Shown one piece after another: positions 11,747-20,027 of a stretch of DNA of 64,000 bases. The DNA is from an uncultured Roseiflexaceae bacterium (GTDB lineage: Bacteria; Chloroflexota; Chloroflexia; Chloroflexales; Roseiflexaceae). Made by a program: the position numbers and the translations under genes. Each line of letters starts with the position of its first letter. Positions within the stretch are counted from its first letter, which is position 1. The stretch is from positions 4,748 through 68,747 of the forward strand of contig CALJIC010000288.1 of NCBI GenBank assembly GCA_937974195.1, in the 5' to 3' direction. Below the pieces are notes generated by a model. That model worked only from the letters and a program-made list of their open reading frames with translations, was not told the origin of the DNA and did not search any database.

Positions 11747-11942
11747 CCCCGCTCGCCCGAAAGACCCCCAACAGCCCGCAAAACCCCGTGGCTCTCCCTT
11801 CCAAGAAGTAGTACAATAGGGGCGAAGATCGCACTGCAGGACGCATAACGCCCTCTCATACGCTCCGGCACCGGTACAGTACCTCCCGCGACGCGCATCC
11901 CCCTGCGGGCCGCGCACAGGGTTACACACGGAGGTCGAGACT

Positions 11943-12875
11943 GTGGAATCACCGTTCGCGCAAGCGATCGCATCTATCGCCACCGACAACCGCCTTGGCG
12001 CGGCGCAGATAGCCGAGCGCGCCGCCGATATCTTGCTGAAGCGCGCGACGGCGGGCGAGCCGGCGTCGCCCGATGCCTTCCGCCAGGAGCTGCTTGCCAC
12101 CGGCTGGGCGCTGATACAGGCGCAGCCGGCGATGGCACCCCTGGTGAACCTGGTCAATGCCGTGCTCTGGAAAGCGGAGGAGAGCGATTCGCCGCGCGAG
12201 CTGCGCAGCGCCGTCGCGCAGGCCACCGAAGCGTTCAAGCGCCAGCTCAAGCAGCACGCCGTGCACGTCGCCGAAGGCGCCCTGGCGCTGATCAACGACG
12301 GCCAGACGATCGTGACCATCTCCTACAGCACGACGGTGCTCAGGGCGCTGGTGCACGCCCAGCGGGCCGGGCGGCGCTTCAGCGTGATCTGCGCCGAGTC
12401 GCGCCCGGTCTTCGAGGGCCGGCAGACCGCCGCGGCGCTGGCCAGCTATGGCATCCCGGTGCGGCTCGTCGTCGATGCGGCGGCGATGCACGCCGTCGCC
12501 GAGGCCCAGATGGTGCTGGTGGGGGCGGACCTGCTCAGCATGCGCGGGCTGGTGAACAAGGTCGGCACGCACGCGCTGGCGGCTGTGGCCCGCGGCCTGG
12601 ACGTGCCGTTCTACACGCTCTGCGGCAGCGAGAAGTTCCTCCCGCCCGGCTTCACGCCGCTGCCGCAGTCGGACTGGCCGGCGGAAGAGGTGTGGCCGGA
12701 CGCACCGCCGGGCGTCACGGTGCAGAATCGCTACTTCGACACTACGCCGCTTGAGCTGCTCGCCGGGATCGTCACCGAGCAGGGCACGCTCCCCGTCGCT
12801 GCGATCGAGGCGTGGCTCGCGGCGACGAAGCTCCACCCGGCCCTGGCGGCGCCCCCCACGCACACCGTCCACTGA
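11943..12875 (+). CDS. eIF2B alpha/beta/delta-family protein
   Basis: A 310-residue member of the eIF2B-related family, which in bacteria and archaea includes methylthioribose-1-phosphate isomerase and ribose-1,5-bisphosphate isomerase. The C-terminal Rossmann-like half carries 'SYSTTV', 'CAESRPVFEG', 'VGADLLSMRGLVNKVGTHALA' (quoted in part: 'LVNKVGTHA') typical of sugar-phosphate isomerases of this family. The GTG start at 11943 has GGAGG about 9 bases upstream. A weak promoter (TACAAT, 11812-11817) may drive it. It could be a sugar isomerase in nucleoside salvage; RuBisCO-pathway partners are not seen here. Confidence 0.75.
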   Translation: MESPFAQAIASIATDNRLGAAQIAERAADILLKRATAGEPASPDAFRQELLATGWALIQAQPAMAPLVNLVNAVLWKAEESDSPRELRSAVAQATEAFKRQLKQHAVHVAEGALALINDGQTIVTISYSTTVLRALVHAQRAGRRFSVICAESRPVFEGRQTAAALASYGIPVRLVVDAAAMHAVAEAQMVLVGADLLSMRGLVNKVGTHALAAVARGLDVPFYTLCGSEKFLPPGFTPLPQSDWPAEEVWPDAPPGVTVQNRYFDTTPLELLAGIVTEQGTLPVAAIEAWLAATKLHPALAAPPTHTVH

Positions 12876-12954
12876 TCGCTCACAGCTCATGCGACTCAAC
12901 CACGGTCAGTAGTGTTAAAATACCGTAACGGCCAAAAACTGGTCAAAATGTGGC

Positions 12955-12983
12955 TTGACATCAGAACACTTGTTCTATATAAT
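12955..12983 (+). promoter_or_regulatory. Perfect-consensus promoter of the cell-wall operon
   Basis: TTGACA (12955-12960), 17-base spacer, TATAAT (12978-12983): full consensus in both boxes at the ideal spacing, preceded by an A/T-rich stretch. One of two full-consensus promoters found in the window. Its strength suggests it must be held down by a repressor; the spacer is filled by a palindrome. Confidence 0.88.
12963..12976. promoter_or_regulatory. LexA-like palindromic operator in the promoter spacer
   Basis: AGAACA-CT-TGTTCT is a perfect 6+2+6 inverted repeat lying between the -35 and -10 boxes. Its inner part fits GAAC-N4-GTTC, the core of the SOS box described for Gram-positive bacteria and reported for a Chloroflexota LexA (Dehalococcoides). 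Binding there would block RNA polymerase directly. The usual flanking C/G is A/T here, so another repressor is possible. Confidence 0.55.
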
Positions 12984-13023
12984 GACCTCACCTCGAATCG
13001 CTTTACACAACACCCGGCGCATG

Positions 13024-13071
13024 ACGCCCGGCGTGCCCCTCCGCGGCAGCGAGAGACGACACACCGGGCGT
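13024..13071 (+). other. Leader hairpin before the cell-wall operon
   Basis: ACGCCCGGCGTG (13024-13035) pairs with CACACCGGGCGT (13060-13071) over 11 of 12 positions, closing a 24-base loop in the 5' leader. The Shine-Dalgarno of the first gene is outside it. There is no T-run, so it is not a simple terminator. Confidence 0.45.
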
Positions 13072-13104
13072 GACGCGTCTCTGTCGCAGGTGAGGAGGCG
13101 GCTG

Positions 13105-13632
13105 ATGGCTGTCACGAGCAAGAACCTTCGCCCGATCGATCGAGCCAACACGGCCGGCGCCGGGCTTGGGCGGCAGCTGCGCGCCGTGATGTACGGCGTG
13201 ACGCTGGTGCTGGCGGTGCTGGCGGCGTACGCCGTGGTCGGCGCGACGCAGAGCCGGGTCAACGTGCTGCTGGATGACTGGCGCTACGGGCGGCCGCGCA
13301 CGCACCACATCGCGGCCTACGTCGGGCACGGCGAGGAGACAGGTCAGCCGACGCATCTCACGGCGATCAACCTCAACCGCCAGGTGGTGATCCTGGAACT
13401 ACCCGGCGGCGATGCCTCACAGGTACGCGCGCTCAGCGGGCCGTACCTCTTCGGCGCCGAGGAGCACCTGACGCCGGTGACGCTGTCCGTCCACGACGCG
13501 GACGGCGATGGCCAGGCGGATCTGCTGCTCAACATTCGGCGCGAGCAGATCGTCTATCTGAATAGAGACGGGGCCTTCCGGCTGCCGACTCCCGAGGAGC
13601 AGGCGCAGCTGCTCAGGCAACATGGCCCATAG
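13105..13632 (+). CDS. Single-pass membrane protein of unknown function
   Basis: A 175-residue protein that I do not recognise by family. The ATG at 13105 is chosen because GGAGG lies 7 bases upstream and because earlier in-frame starts lie within or just after the promoter. One transmembrane segment covers about residues 28-50. The outer part is beta-rich and contains 'DADGDGQADLLLNI', a calcium-loop/FG-GAP-like motif suggesting a small extracytoplasmic repeat. It is the first gene of a tightly packed operon with a glucosaminidase-like and a LytM-like protein (0-base gap, then a 4-base overlap), which points to an envelope role. Confidence 0.7.
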   Translation: MAVTSKNLRPIDRANTAGAGLGRQLRAVMYGVTLVLAVLAAYAVVGATQSRVNVLLDDWRYGRPRTHHIAAYVGHGEETGQPTHLTAINLNRQVVILELPGGDASQVRALSGPYLFGAEEHLTPVTLSVHDADGDGQADLLLNIRREQIVYLNRDGAFRLPTPEEQAQLLRQHGP

Positions 13633-14649
13633 ATGAGCGACTACGAGAACTCCCGGCGCCGGGGTGGGGCGCAGAAGAGCCGGACGCGCTTCGAAGTGCG
13701 CGAGACCGGCGTGTCACGCCCGCCGCCCCGGCCGCTGAACAACTTACGTGACCCGCTCGAGGACCTGAGCATCGGGCCGCGCTCCGCGAGCCGCGCGGCG
13801 GTGGCGCTCAAGGATCGCCCCAAGGCGCCGAAGCGCCCCGAGATCCTCGCCAAGTCGCTCCCCGAGCCCGACGACACACCGGAGCCGCCGCTCGTACGCA
13901 GCGCGCGCGACCTCCAGCGCGCGCGCCAGTTCGTCGAGCCGCCCGTCACCCGGTCGATCGACCCCGGTTACGGCGGCCCGTGGGACCTGCTGGCGCAGCT
14001 GCTCCAGAGCGGCCCCTGGCTCGCGGTGCTCGTGTCGGCGGCGTGCCTGCTGGTGCTCTACACCCTCTGGGTGCAGCCCGAGCGCACGCGCATCAGCACA
14101 TACCCTGGCCCCCGATCGGTGCCCATCAACGCCGAGGTGCAGACCAGCTACCCGCAGCTGCCAACCGCGCCGGGCGAGAACTCGCTGATCGGCCCGCCCA
14201 CGATCACCGCGGAGCAGATCGACGCGATCCTGGCGCAGTACGGCTCGCCGGCGGCGGGCACCGGCCGCGTGTGGGTCGAGCTCGGCATCCGCTACAATAT
14301 CGACCCGGCCTACGCCCTGGCGTTCTTCATCCACGAATCGAGCGCCGGCACCAACCCGGCCTGGGCCGGGATCAAGCCGGACGGGACGACGACGCACAAC
14401 GTCGGGAACATCATTTGCGCCGGCTACCCGACGTGCTTCAACCGCTTCCGGGACTACCCAAACTGGGAGGCGGGGATCGAGGACTGGTACAAGCTGATCT
14501 CGGTCGAGTACATCAACGGCCGCGGCGTGCACACCGTCGAGCAGATCATCCCGATCTACGCGCCGTCGTTCGAGAATAACGTGCCGGCCTACATCAACGC
14601 TGTCAATAATTTAGTGCACACCTGGCGCACCGAGGGGGTGCGGCGGTGA
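13633..14649 (+). CDS. Membrane-anchored glucosaminidase/lysozyme-like protein
   Basis: A 338-residue protein. Residues 1-115 are charged, Pro/Arg-rich and probably disordered in the cytoplasm. A transmembrane segment ('WLAVLVSAACLLVLYTLW') lies near 117-136. The outer domain (about 185-335) looks like a glucosaminidase or lysozyme-type peptidoglycan hydrolase: 'IDPAYALAFFIHESSAGT' carries the likely catalytic Glu in 'HESS', followed by 'GNIICAGY' and 'FRDYPNWEAGIEDWY'. Its ATG follows the upstream TAG directly, implying translational coupling. The long cytoplasmic N-terminus is unusual for a wall hydrolase and could contact a division or replication partner. Confidence 0.75.
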   Translation: MSDYENSRRRGGAQKSRTRFEVRETGVSRPPPRPLNNLRDPLEDLSIGPRSASRAAVALKDRPKAPKRPEILAKSLPEPDDTPEPPLVRSARDLQRARQFVEPPVTRSIDPGYGGPWDLLAQLLQSGPWLAVLVSAACLLVLYTLWVQPERTRISTYPGPRSVPINAEVQTSYPQLPTAPGENSLIGPPTITAEQIDAILAQYGSPAAGTGRVWVELGIRYNIDPAYALAFFIHESSAGTNPAWAGIKPDGTTTHNVGNIICAGYPTCFNRFRDYPNWEAGIEDWYKLISVEYINGRGVHTVEQIIPIYAPSFENNVPAYINAVNNLVHTWRTEGVRR

Positions 14650-15293
14650 TGGGCTGGGACGAACTCGGGCGCGGCCGGCTGGCGCTGCTTGTGCTCGCGG
14701 TGATCGGCGCGGGCGCGCTGCTGCTGCAGACGCGCCCGTCTCAGCCGGTGCTGAGCAACTGGCCCGGCACCAGGGCCATGTCCAAGTCAGCCGCGATTGT
14801 CGGCGCGGCGCTGCCGCAGGGCGGGCTGAACCCGCGCGTGCCCGCCGACCAGTCCATTCCGGGGGGCAACCCGCTCGGCAACGCGCGCGTCGTGCTGACT
14901 CAGGGCTACGGCGTCGGCTCCCACGCGCCCGCGGAGGTCTGGGGCGGCCTCGATCTGGCGCTGGACGGCGATGGCGACGGCCAGGCGGACCCGGAGGGCA
15001 CCTGGAACGCGCCGGTCTACGCGACCCACAGCGGCATCGCTGAGGTCCGCCTCGACACCTGGCCCGGCGGCAACTGCGTGCTGCTGCACAACGACAGCTA
15101 CCGGACGACCTACTGCCACCTGAACAGCGTGGCCGTCGCGGACGGCGCCGTGGTGCAGCGCGGCCAGCTGATCGGCGCGGTCGGATCCACCGGCAACTCG
15201 AGCGGGCCCCACCTCCACTATGAGGTCTGGGTGAACGGGGTCAACCGCAACCCGCTGGACTTCGGCGCGCTCGACGGGGTGAGCAGGCAGTAG
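14646..15293 (+). CDS. Membrane-anchored LytM/M23-family protein, likely degenerate
   Basis: A 215-residue protein with an N-terminal anchor (about residues 11-28) and a C-terminal LytM domain. His158 ('YCHLN') and the final HxH (His189, His191 in 'GPHLHYE') are present, but the first zinc motif HxGxD reads 'WGGLD', so Trp99 replaces the zinc-binding His. A calcium-like loop 'DGDGDGQAD' interrupts the domain after it. Known LytM proteins without full zinc sites (EnvC, NlpD) activate amidases instead of cutting, so a regulatory role is plausible. GTG at 14646 overlaps the previous stop by 4 bases; ATG at 14649 is an alternative. Confidence 0.8.
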   Translation: MMGWDELGRGRLALLVLAVIGAGALLLQTRPSQPVLSNWPGTRAMSKSAAIVGAALPQGGLNPRVPADQSIPGGNPLGNARVVLTQGYGVGSHAPAEVWGGLDLALDGDGDGQADPEGTWNAPVYATHSGIAEVRLDTWPGGNCVLLHNDSYRTTYCHLNSVAVADGAVVQRGQLIGAVGSTGNSSGPHLHYEVWVNGVNRNPLDFGALDGVSRQ

Positions 15294-15330
15294 CCGGCCT
15301 TCAGGCGACAGCAGAGCGCGCCACTGCCCC

Positions 15331-17607
15331 TCAGCGCCAGCCGTTCCCGTCCACCACCTGGTTCCCGAGCAGCCCCAGCAGCACCTCGTAGCGCGTTCCG
15401 GCGTACTCCGGGTGGTACTCGAAGCGGTTGCGCTCGAAGTACTGCACTGTGTACGCCCGCCCGTCGGCCGGGTTGACCTCGACGAACTCCTCGCTGATCG
15501 GGTAGCCGAACACCGCCAGCCCGCCGTTCGCCCGCCAGTAGGCCCGGAACGCCCCGCCGAGGCTGTGGCCGGTCTCGGGGAAGTAGTCCGCGCCCGGCGG
15601 TGGAGCGGCGATCGGCTGGAACGGCGCCTCGGCGCGCCGGGACGCCGTCAGATCGTTCCCAAGCAGGCCGAGCAGCACTTCGTACTGCGTCCCCGCGTGC
15701 TCCGGATGGTACTCGAAGCGGTTGCGCTCGAAGTACTGCACCGTGTACGTCCGCCCGTCCTGGCGGTTGAGCTCGCTGAACTCCTCGGTGATCGGGTAGC
15801 CGAACAGCTCCAGCCCGCCGTTGCGCTCCCAGTAGCTCAGAAACGCCCCACACAGGTTATGGCCGGTCTCGGGGAAGTGGCGGCAGCCCGGCTGCACCGG
15901 CGCGATCTCGGTGTACCGCGGCAGGCCCACCTGGTAGGGCGTGGCGGCCTGAACTGTAAAGCGAATCGTGTCGCCGTCACGGGTGTACGCCTGCGGCACC
16001 CAGTCGGCGCCGTCGCGCCGCGACACGCCTGGCTGCCCGCCGCTCCAGATTGGCATGAGCTCGCGCAGATTGAGCGACACCTCGCCCGGCCTCGTCGCCA
16101 GGAGGTAGATCACGCCGCGCTTGCGCAGCAGCACCTGGCCGGGCGCGTCGAGCCGGAAGCTCAGCGGGCCGCCCGCCTCGGGACCGCCCACGTACCAGGC
16201 GTCGGGCGCGATGAAGGTGTAGCTGGGGCCGTCGGCGCGATCCCAGACATTCGCCGAGCCGCCCTGCGGGGCAGCGGTGTTCGCGAGGTACGTGCCGAAC
16301 GCGCCGAGCGCGTGGTACACCGGCTTCGGCCGAGAGTCCACGAACAGCGCGCCGAAGGCGTCCTCGCGCGGGTTGCCGACCGGCGGCAGATCGGTCAGCA
16401 TCCACTTGAGGAAGCCGGCGTACCCTTCGGCGTAGGCGCGGGTCGCCACCGCCATCTCCAGCGCCGCCGTCGCCTCCGGGTCAGCATCGTAGGTCGAGAA
16501 GCCGATCTCCTCGAACAGCACCGGCCGCCTCGCGTGCGCCCGCCTGAGCGCAGCCCCGAGGTCGAGGAGCTGGTTCACGCTGCCGGCGCCGGGCCGCGGG
16601 AAGCGGTGGAGCGAGATGATGTCCAGCAGGCGGCCGTTGGCGGGGAGGCCGGCCAGCAGAGTGTTGCTCCAGCCGATCGTCAGCATGCGCTGGGGGTCGG
16701 CCGAGCGCAGCGGCCCGCCGAGCGTCTCGATCCACGCCGCGAGCGTCGCGTCAAGCGCGTCGATCAGCGGCCGCCACCTGAGCGACTCCGGCGAGGCCAG
16801 GTAGTCGATGATCGTGCGGCCCGCCGCCGCCCCGACCCAGCGCTCGCCGTCCGCGAGCAGCTCGCGGAAGTAGGCCAGGTTGTTGGCGTAGGCGTACACC
16901 TGCTCGTCGCTCCACTCCGGCGGCAGCGGCCGGCCGTCGCCGCTGGCGCGGTAGGCGGGGATGTCGGCGCGGCTGACCCGCTCGCCGTAGAGCGGCACCA
17001 GATCGGCGCGCTGGAGCGGCGGCGGCCCCGCCGGGTACGCCGCGCTCGCGAGGTTGATGAACTGCGGCTCGTTGCGCAGGTCGTAGGCCAGCAGCGTCGG
17101 GCTGCCGCGGTAGCGCTCGGCGATGCGCCTGCCGACCTCGGCGACCAGCGCCAGGTCGCGCTCGCCGTAGTCGTAGAGCGTGAGCAGCACAAGCAGCCCC
17201 TGGCGCGCCGCCGCGTCGAGCACCGCGTCGAGCTTGCTGAAGTCGCCGGCCAGGATCTCCGCCGGCAGCGGCTCCTGCACGAAGATCCGCACGGTGTTCG
17301 CGCCGCCGCCCCGGGCGCGGGCGAGGTCGCGCTCGATCAGCGCCAGGTCGAAGCGCTGCCACATCTGCCAGGCCCGGTCGCTCGGGCCCTCGTAGTTGTA
17401 CCCCAGCACGAAGAGGCTCCGCCCGTCGGCGCGCAGCAGCCGGGCGCCCTGGGCGTAGGGCGCGACGCGCGCCGGCTGCTGCGCGCTGGCGATCGGCGCC
17501 GGCACGAGGAGCAGCGCCAGCAGGCCGAGCAAGGCCAGCCAGCTGAAGCGGCGCGCCGCCAGCCTCCCCGCGCCCCGCTCCCCACCATGGCGTGTGTTGA
17601 CGACCAT
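15331..17607 (-). CDS. Secreted GH5-like glycoside hydrolase with LGFP-like repeats
   Basis: A 758-residue exported protein. The ATG at 17607 begins a signal peptide ending near 'PIASAQQ'. A TIM-barrel domain (about 50-430) resembles GH5/cellulase-superfamily enzymes; the probable acid/base is Glu180 in 'YDLRNEPQ' and the nucleophile Glu367 in 'LFEEIG'. A beta-sandwich-like segment (about 440-600) follows. Two C-terminal repeats of about 65 residues start 'FPETGH' and contain 'ERNRFEYHPE', a module common in Chloroflexota secreted proteins and probably wall-binding. The substrate is an unknown beta-glycan. It converges on the cell-wall operon. Confidence 0.82.
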   Translation of the reverse strand: MVVNTRHGGERGAGRLAARRFSWLALLGLLALLLVPAPIASAQQPARVAPYAQGARLLRADGRSLFVLGYNYEGPSDRAWQMWQRFDLALIERDLARARGGGANTVRIFVQEPLPAEILAGDFSKLDAVLDAAARQGLLVLLTLYDYGERDLALVAEVGRRIAERYRGSPTLLAYDLRNEPQFINLASAAYPAGPPPLQRADLVPLYGERVSRADIPAYRASGDGRPLPPEWSDEQVYAYANNLAYFRELLADGERWVGAAAGRTIIDYLASPESLRWRPLIDALDATLAAWIETLGGPLRSADPQRMLTIGWSNTLLAGLPANGRLLDIISLHRFPRPGAGSVNQLLDLGAALRRAHARRPVLFEEIGFSTYDADPEATAALEMAVATRAYAEGYAGFLKWMLTDLPPVGNPREDAFGALFVDSRPKPVYHALGAFGTYLANTAAPQGGSANVWDRADGPSYTFIAPDAWYVGGPEAGGPLSFRLDAPGQVLLRKRGVIYLLATRPGEVSLNLRELMPIWSGGQPGVSRRDGADWVPQAYTRDGDTIRFTVQAATPYQVGLPRYTEIAPVQPGCRHFPETGHNLCGAFLSYWERNGGLELFGYPITEEFSELNRQDGRTYTVQYFERNRFEYHPEHAGTQYEVLLGLLGNDLTASRRAEAPFQPIAAPPPGADYFPETGHSLGGAFRAYWRANGGLAVFGYPISEEFVEVNPADGRAYTVQYFERNRFEYHPEYAGTRYEVLLGLLGNQVVDGNGWR

Positions 17608-17758
17608 ACGCAAGCATCCCGTCGCTAACTGAACATCGCTTCCACCCCAGGATAGCACGCGTATCCGCGCGTGAGCTGAGATGCGGCTGATACCGCAGGA
17701 CCAGGCGCCTCACCGCGTCCTGATGCCGTCAGGGCGCGCGAAGGCACCCGCTGGATAT

Positions 17759-17787
17759 TTGATTCGGGGCACGGACTGTGCTACACT
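17759..17787 (+). promoter_or_regulatory. Promoter of the 2-oxoacid dehydrogenase operon
   Basis: TTGATT (17759-17764), 17-base spacer, TACACT (17782-17787). It lies in the 337-base gap between the GH5-like gene and E1-alpha; the rest of that gap holds only the leader hairpin and no other gene that I can support. Confidence 0.65.
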
Positions 17788-17880
17788 ACCCAGTGATACT
17801 GTGAGCACCATCAACGGCGATGACAAGCTCCCAGCGTTCGTCCCTCTTTGTGCGGGCCGCGAACGCAGTCCCTGTCGATG

Positions 17881-17928
17881 CCTGCGGTGCCACACCCGTG
17901 GGCGTTCTTATTTGTACGCCCTTGCAGG
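17881..17928 (+). other. Two-stem leader structure before E1-alpha
   Basis: An outer CCTGC/GCAGG stem (17881-17885 with 17924-17928) encloses an inner GGGCGT/ACGCCC hairpin (17900-17905 with 17916-17921). It ends just before the AGGAGG ribosome site at 17931-17936, so it could tune translation. No known riboswitch motif was recognised. Confidence 0.4.
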
Positions 17929-17944
17929 ACAGGAGGTGCGTGTC

Positions 17945-18952
17945 ATGACTATCGTCAGCGACCCGCCGACGCTCCTCGAGCTCCCCGCCGGCCTCGACGA
18001 GAGCTCCGTGCTGGAGATGTACCGCGTGATGCTGCTGGCACGGGCGATCGACGAGCACATGTGGCGGCTCAACCGCACCGGCCGCATCCCCTTCGCGATC
18101 CCGGCGCAGGGCCACGAGGCCGCTGGCGCCGGAGCGGCGTTCGCGCTCCGCCCCGGTAAGGACTTCGTACTCCCCTACTACCGCGACATGACGGTCGCCC
18201 TGGCCATGGGAATGACCGCGCGCGACATGCTGCTGGCCATCTTCGCCCGCGCCGAGGACCCCGCCAGCGGCGGCCGCCAGATGCCCTGCCACTTCAGCAG
18301 CCGCAGGCACCGCATCATCACCCAGTCCAGCGTCGTCGCCACCCAGGTCCCGCACGCGGCGGGGGTGGCGCTCGCCGAGCGCATGCGCGGCGGCGACGCG
18401 GTGGTGTGGGTCTCGTTCGGCGAGGGCTCGACGAGCCAGGGCGACTGGCACGAGGGCGTCAACCTGGCCGCCGTCCACCGGCTGCCGGTGATCTTCCACT
18501 GCGAGAACAACCAGTACGCCATCTCGGTGCCCGCAAGCCAGCAGATGGCCGTGCCGAGCGTCGCGGCGCGCGCCGCGGCCTACGGCATCCCCGGCGTCTC
18601 GGTGGACGGCACCGACCCGCTGGCGGTGTATGCGGCAACCCGCGAGGCTGTGGAGCGCGCGCGCGAGGGCGGCGGCCCGACGCTGATCGAGGCGCGCTGC
18701 CTCCGCCTCACGCCGCACACCAGCGACGACAACGACAAGACCTACCGGCCTGCCGAGGAGCTCGCCGGGCTGCGGGAGCGCGATCCGATCCCGCGCTTCC
18801 GCGAGCAGCTGTGCGCAGCGGGGATCCTCGATGCCGACCAGGACGCCGCGATCCGCGCGGCCGTGGCCCGCGAGGTGGAGGAGGCTGCCGCCTACGCCGA
18901 GCAGGCGGCTCTGCCCGCGCCCGACGATCTCCTGAAGCACGTGTATGCCTGA
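17945..18952 (+). CDS. 2-oxoacid dehydrogenase E1 component, alpha subunit
   Basis: A 335-residue thiamine-diphosphate enzyme subunit that, with the beta subunit, decarboxylates a 2-oxoacid and acylates the lipoyl arm of E2. The ThDP motif runs from 'GEGSTSQGDWHEG' to 'ENNQYAIS', and the phosphorylation-loop region 'TPHTSDDNDKTYR' resembles branched-chain (2-oxoisovalerate) dehydrogenases more than classical pyruvate enzymes. The ATG has AGGAGG 8 bases upstream. First gene of an E1alpha-E1beta-E2 operon without an E3 gene nearby. Confidence 0.92.
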   Translation: MTIVSDPPTLLELPAGLDESSVLEMYRVMLLARAIDEHMWRLNRTGRIPFAIPAQGHEAAGAGAAFALRPGKDFVLPYYRDMTVALAMGMTARDMLLAIFARAEDPASGGRQMPCHFSSRRHRIITQSSVVATQVPHAAGVALAERMRGGDAVVWVSFGEGSTSQGDWHEGVNLAAVHRLPVIFHCENNQYAISVPASQQMAVPSVAARAAAYGIPGVSVDGTDPLAVYAATREAVERAREGGGPTLIEARCLRLTPHTSDDNDKTYRPAEELAGLRERDPIPRFREQLCAAGILDADQDAAIRAAVAREVEEAAAYAEQAALPAPDDLLKHVYA

Positions 18953-19019
18953 CGGCGCACCGCCGGGCACGCCGGCTCCTGACATCATCGGGCGGGACAT
19001 CGAGCAGCGAGGTGCACCG

Positions 19020-20003
19020 ATGCCAGAGATCAGCCTCATCGAAGCCATCCGGCAGGCCCTCGACGAGATCATGGACGCGGACGAGCGCGTGTTCGTGTTC
19101 GGCGAGGACGTCGGCAAGCGCGGGGGCGTCTTCCGCGCCACCGAGGGCCTGCAGGAGAAGTACGGCCCGCTGCGGGTGATCGACTCGCCGCTCGCCGAGA
19201 GCGTGATCGTCGGCGCCTGCATCGGCGCGGCGATGAACGACGCGCGGCCGGTGGCCGAGATCCAGTTCGCCGACTTCATCTTCCCGGCCTTCAACCAGAT
19301 CGTCAGCGAGGCGGCCCGCATCCGCTACCGCTCCAACAACGACTGGGGCGTGCCGCTGGTGATCCGCGTGCCGTACGGCGGCGGCGTCCACGGCGCGCTC
19401 TACCACTCGCAGAGCATCGAGGCCTTCTTCTGCCACGTGCCGGGGCTCAAGGTGGTGGCGCCGGCCACGCCCTACGACGCCAAGGGGCTGCTGAAGGCCA
19501 GCGTCGAGGACCCCGACCCGGTGCTGTTCCTCGAGCACAAGGCCTGCTACCGCATGGTCCGCGGCGAGGTGCCCGACGAGGACTACCGCGTGCCGATCGG
19601 AAAGGCGAAGGTGCGCCGGGAGGGGAGCGATCTCACGGTGTTCGCCTATGGGCTGATGCTCCACCACAGCCTGGCGGCGGCCGAGCGCCTGGCCGACGAG
19701 GGGATCGACGCCGAGGTGGTGGACCTGCGCACGCTCAGGCCGCTCGACACCGAGACCATCCTGGCGAGCGCCCGCAAGACCGGCAAGGTGCTGATCGTCC
19801 ACGAGGACAACCTGACCGGCGGGCTCGGCGGCGAGATCGCGGCGCTGATCAGCCAGCACGCCTTCGAGTACCTCGACGCGCCGATCTCGCGCCTCGCGGG
19901 GCCGGACGTCCCGGCGATGCCCTACGCCGCCACGCTCGAGGAGGCGTTCATGCCATCGCCTGATACAATAGCCAACGCGATGCGCACGCTGGCGGCCTAC
20001 TAG
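19020..20003 (+). CDS. 2-oxoacid dehydrogenase E1 component, beta subunit
   Basis: A 327-residue partner of E1-alpha. The ATG at 19020 fits the family length; GAGGTG is 6 bases upstream, and a start overlapping E1-alpha would add 25 poorly conserved residues. Conserved features include 'FGEDVGKRGGVFRAT' and 'DSPLAESVIVG' in the ThDP-binding half, and a C-terminal transketolase domain with 'VVDLRTLRPLDTETI' and 'VHEDNLTGGLGGEIAA'. It completes the ThDP site at the alpha-beta interface. Confidence 0.93.
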   Translation: MPEISLIEAIRQALDEIMDADERVFVFGEDVGKRGGVFRATEGLQEKYGPLRVIDSPLAESVIVGACIGAAMNDARPVAEIQFADFIFPAFNQIVSEAARIRYRSNNDWGVPLVIRVPYGGGVHGALYHSQSIEAFFCHVPGLKVVAPATPYDAKGLLKASVEDPDPVLFLEHKACYRMVRGEVPDEDYRVPIGKAKVRREGSDLTVFAYGLMLHHSLAAAERLADEGIDAEVVDLRTLRPLDTETILASARKTGKVLIVHEDNLTGGLGGEIAALISQHAFEYLDAPISRLAGPDVPAMPYAATLEEAFMPSPDTIANAMRTLAAY

Positions 20004-20027
20004 GCTCATCTGCAATGGGAGACAGGG

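Noticed and set aside
12955..13104. Upstream start for the first gene of the cell-wall operon
   Set aside because: The frame would begin within the -35 box and the leader; the ATG at 13105 has a strong ribosome site and precedes the membrane helix.
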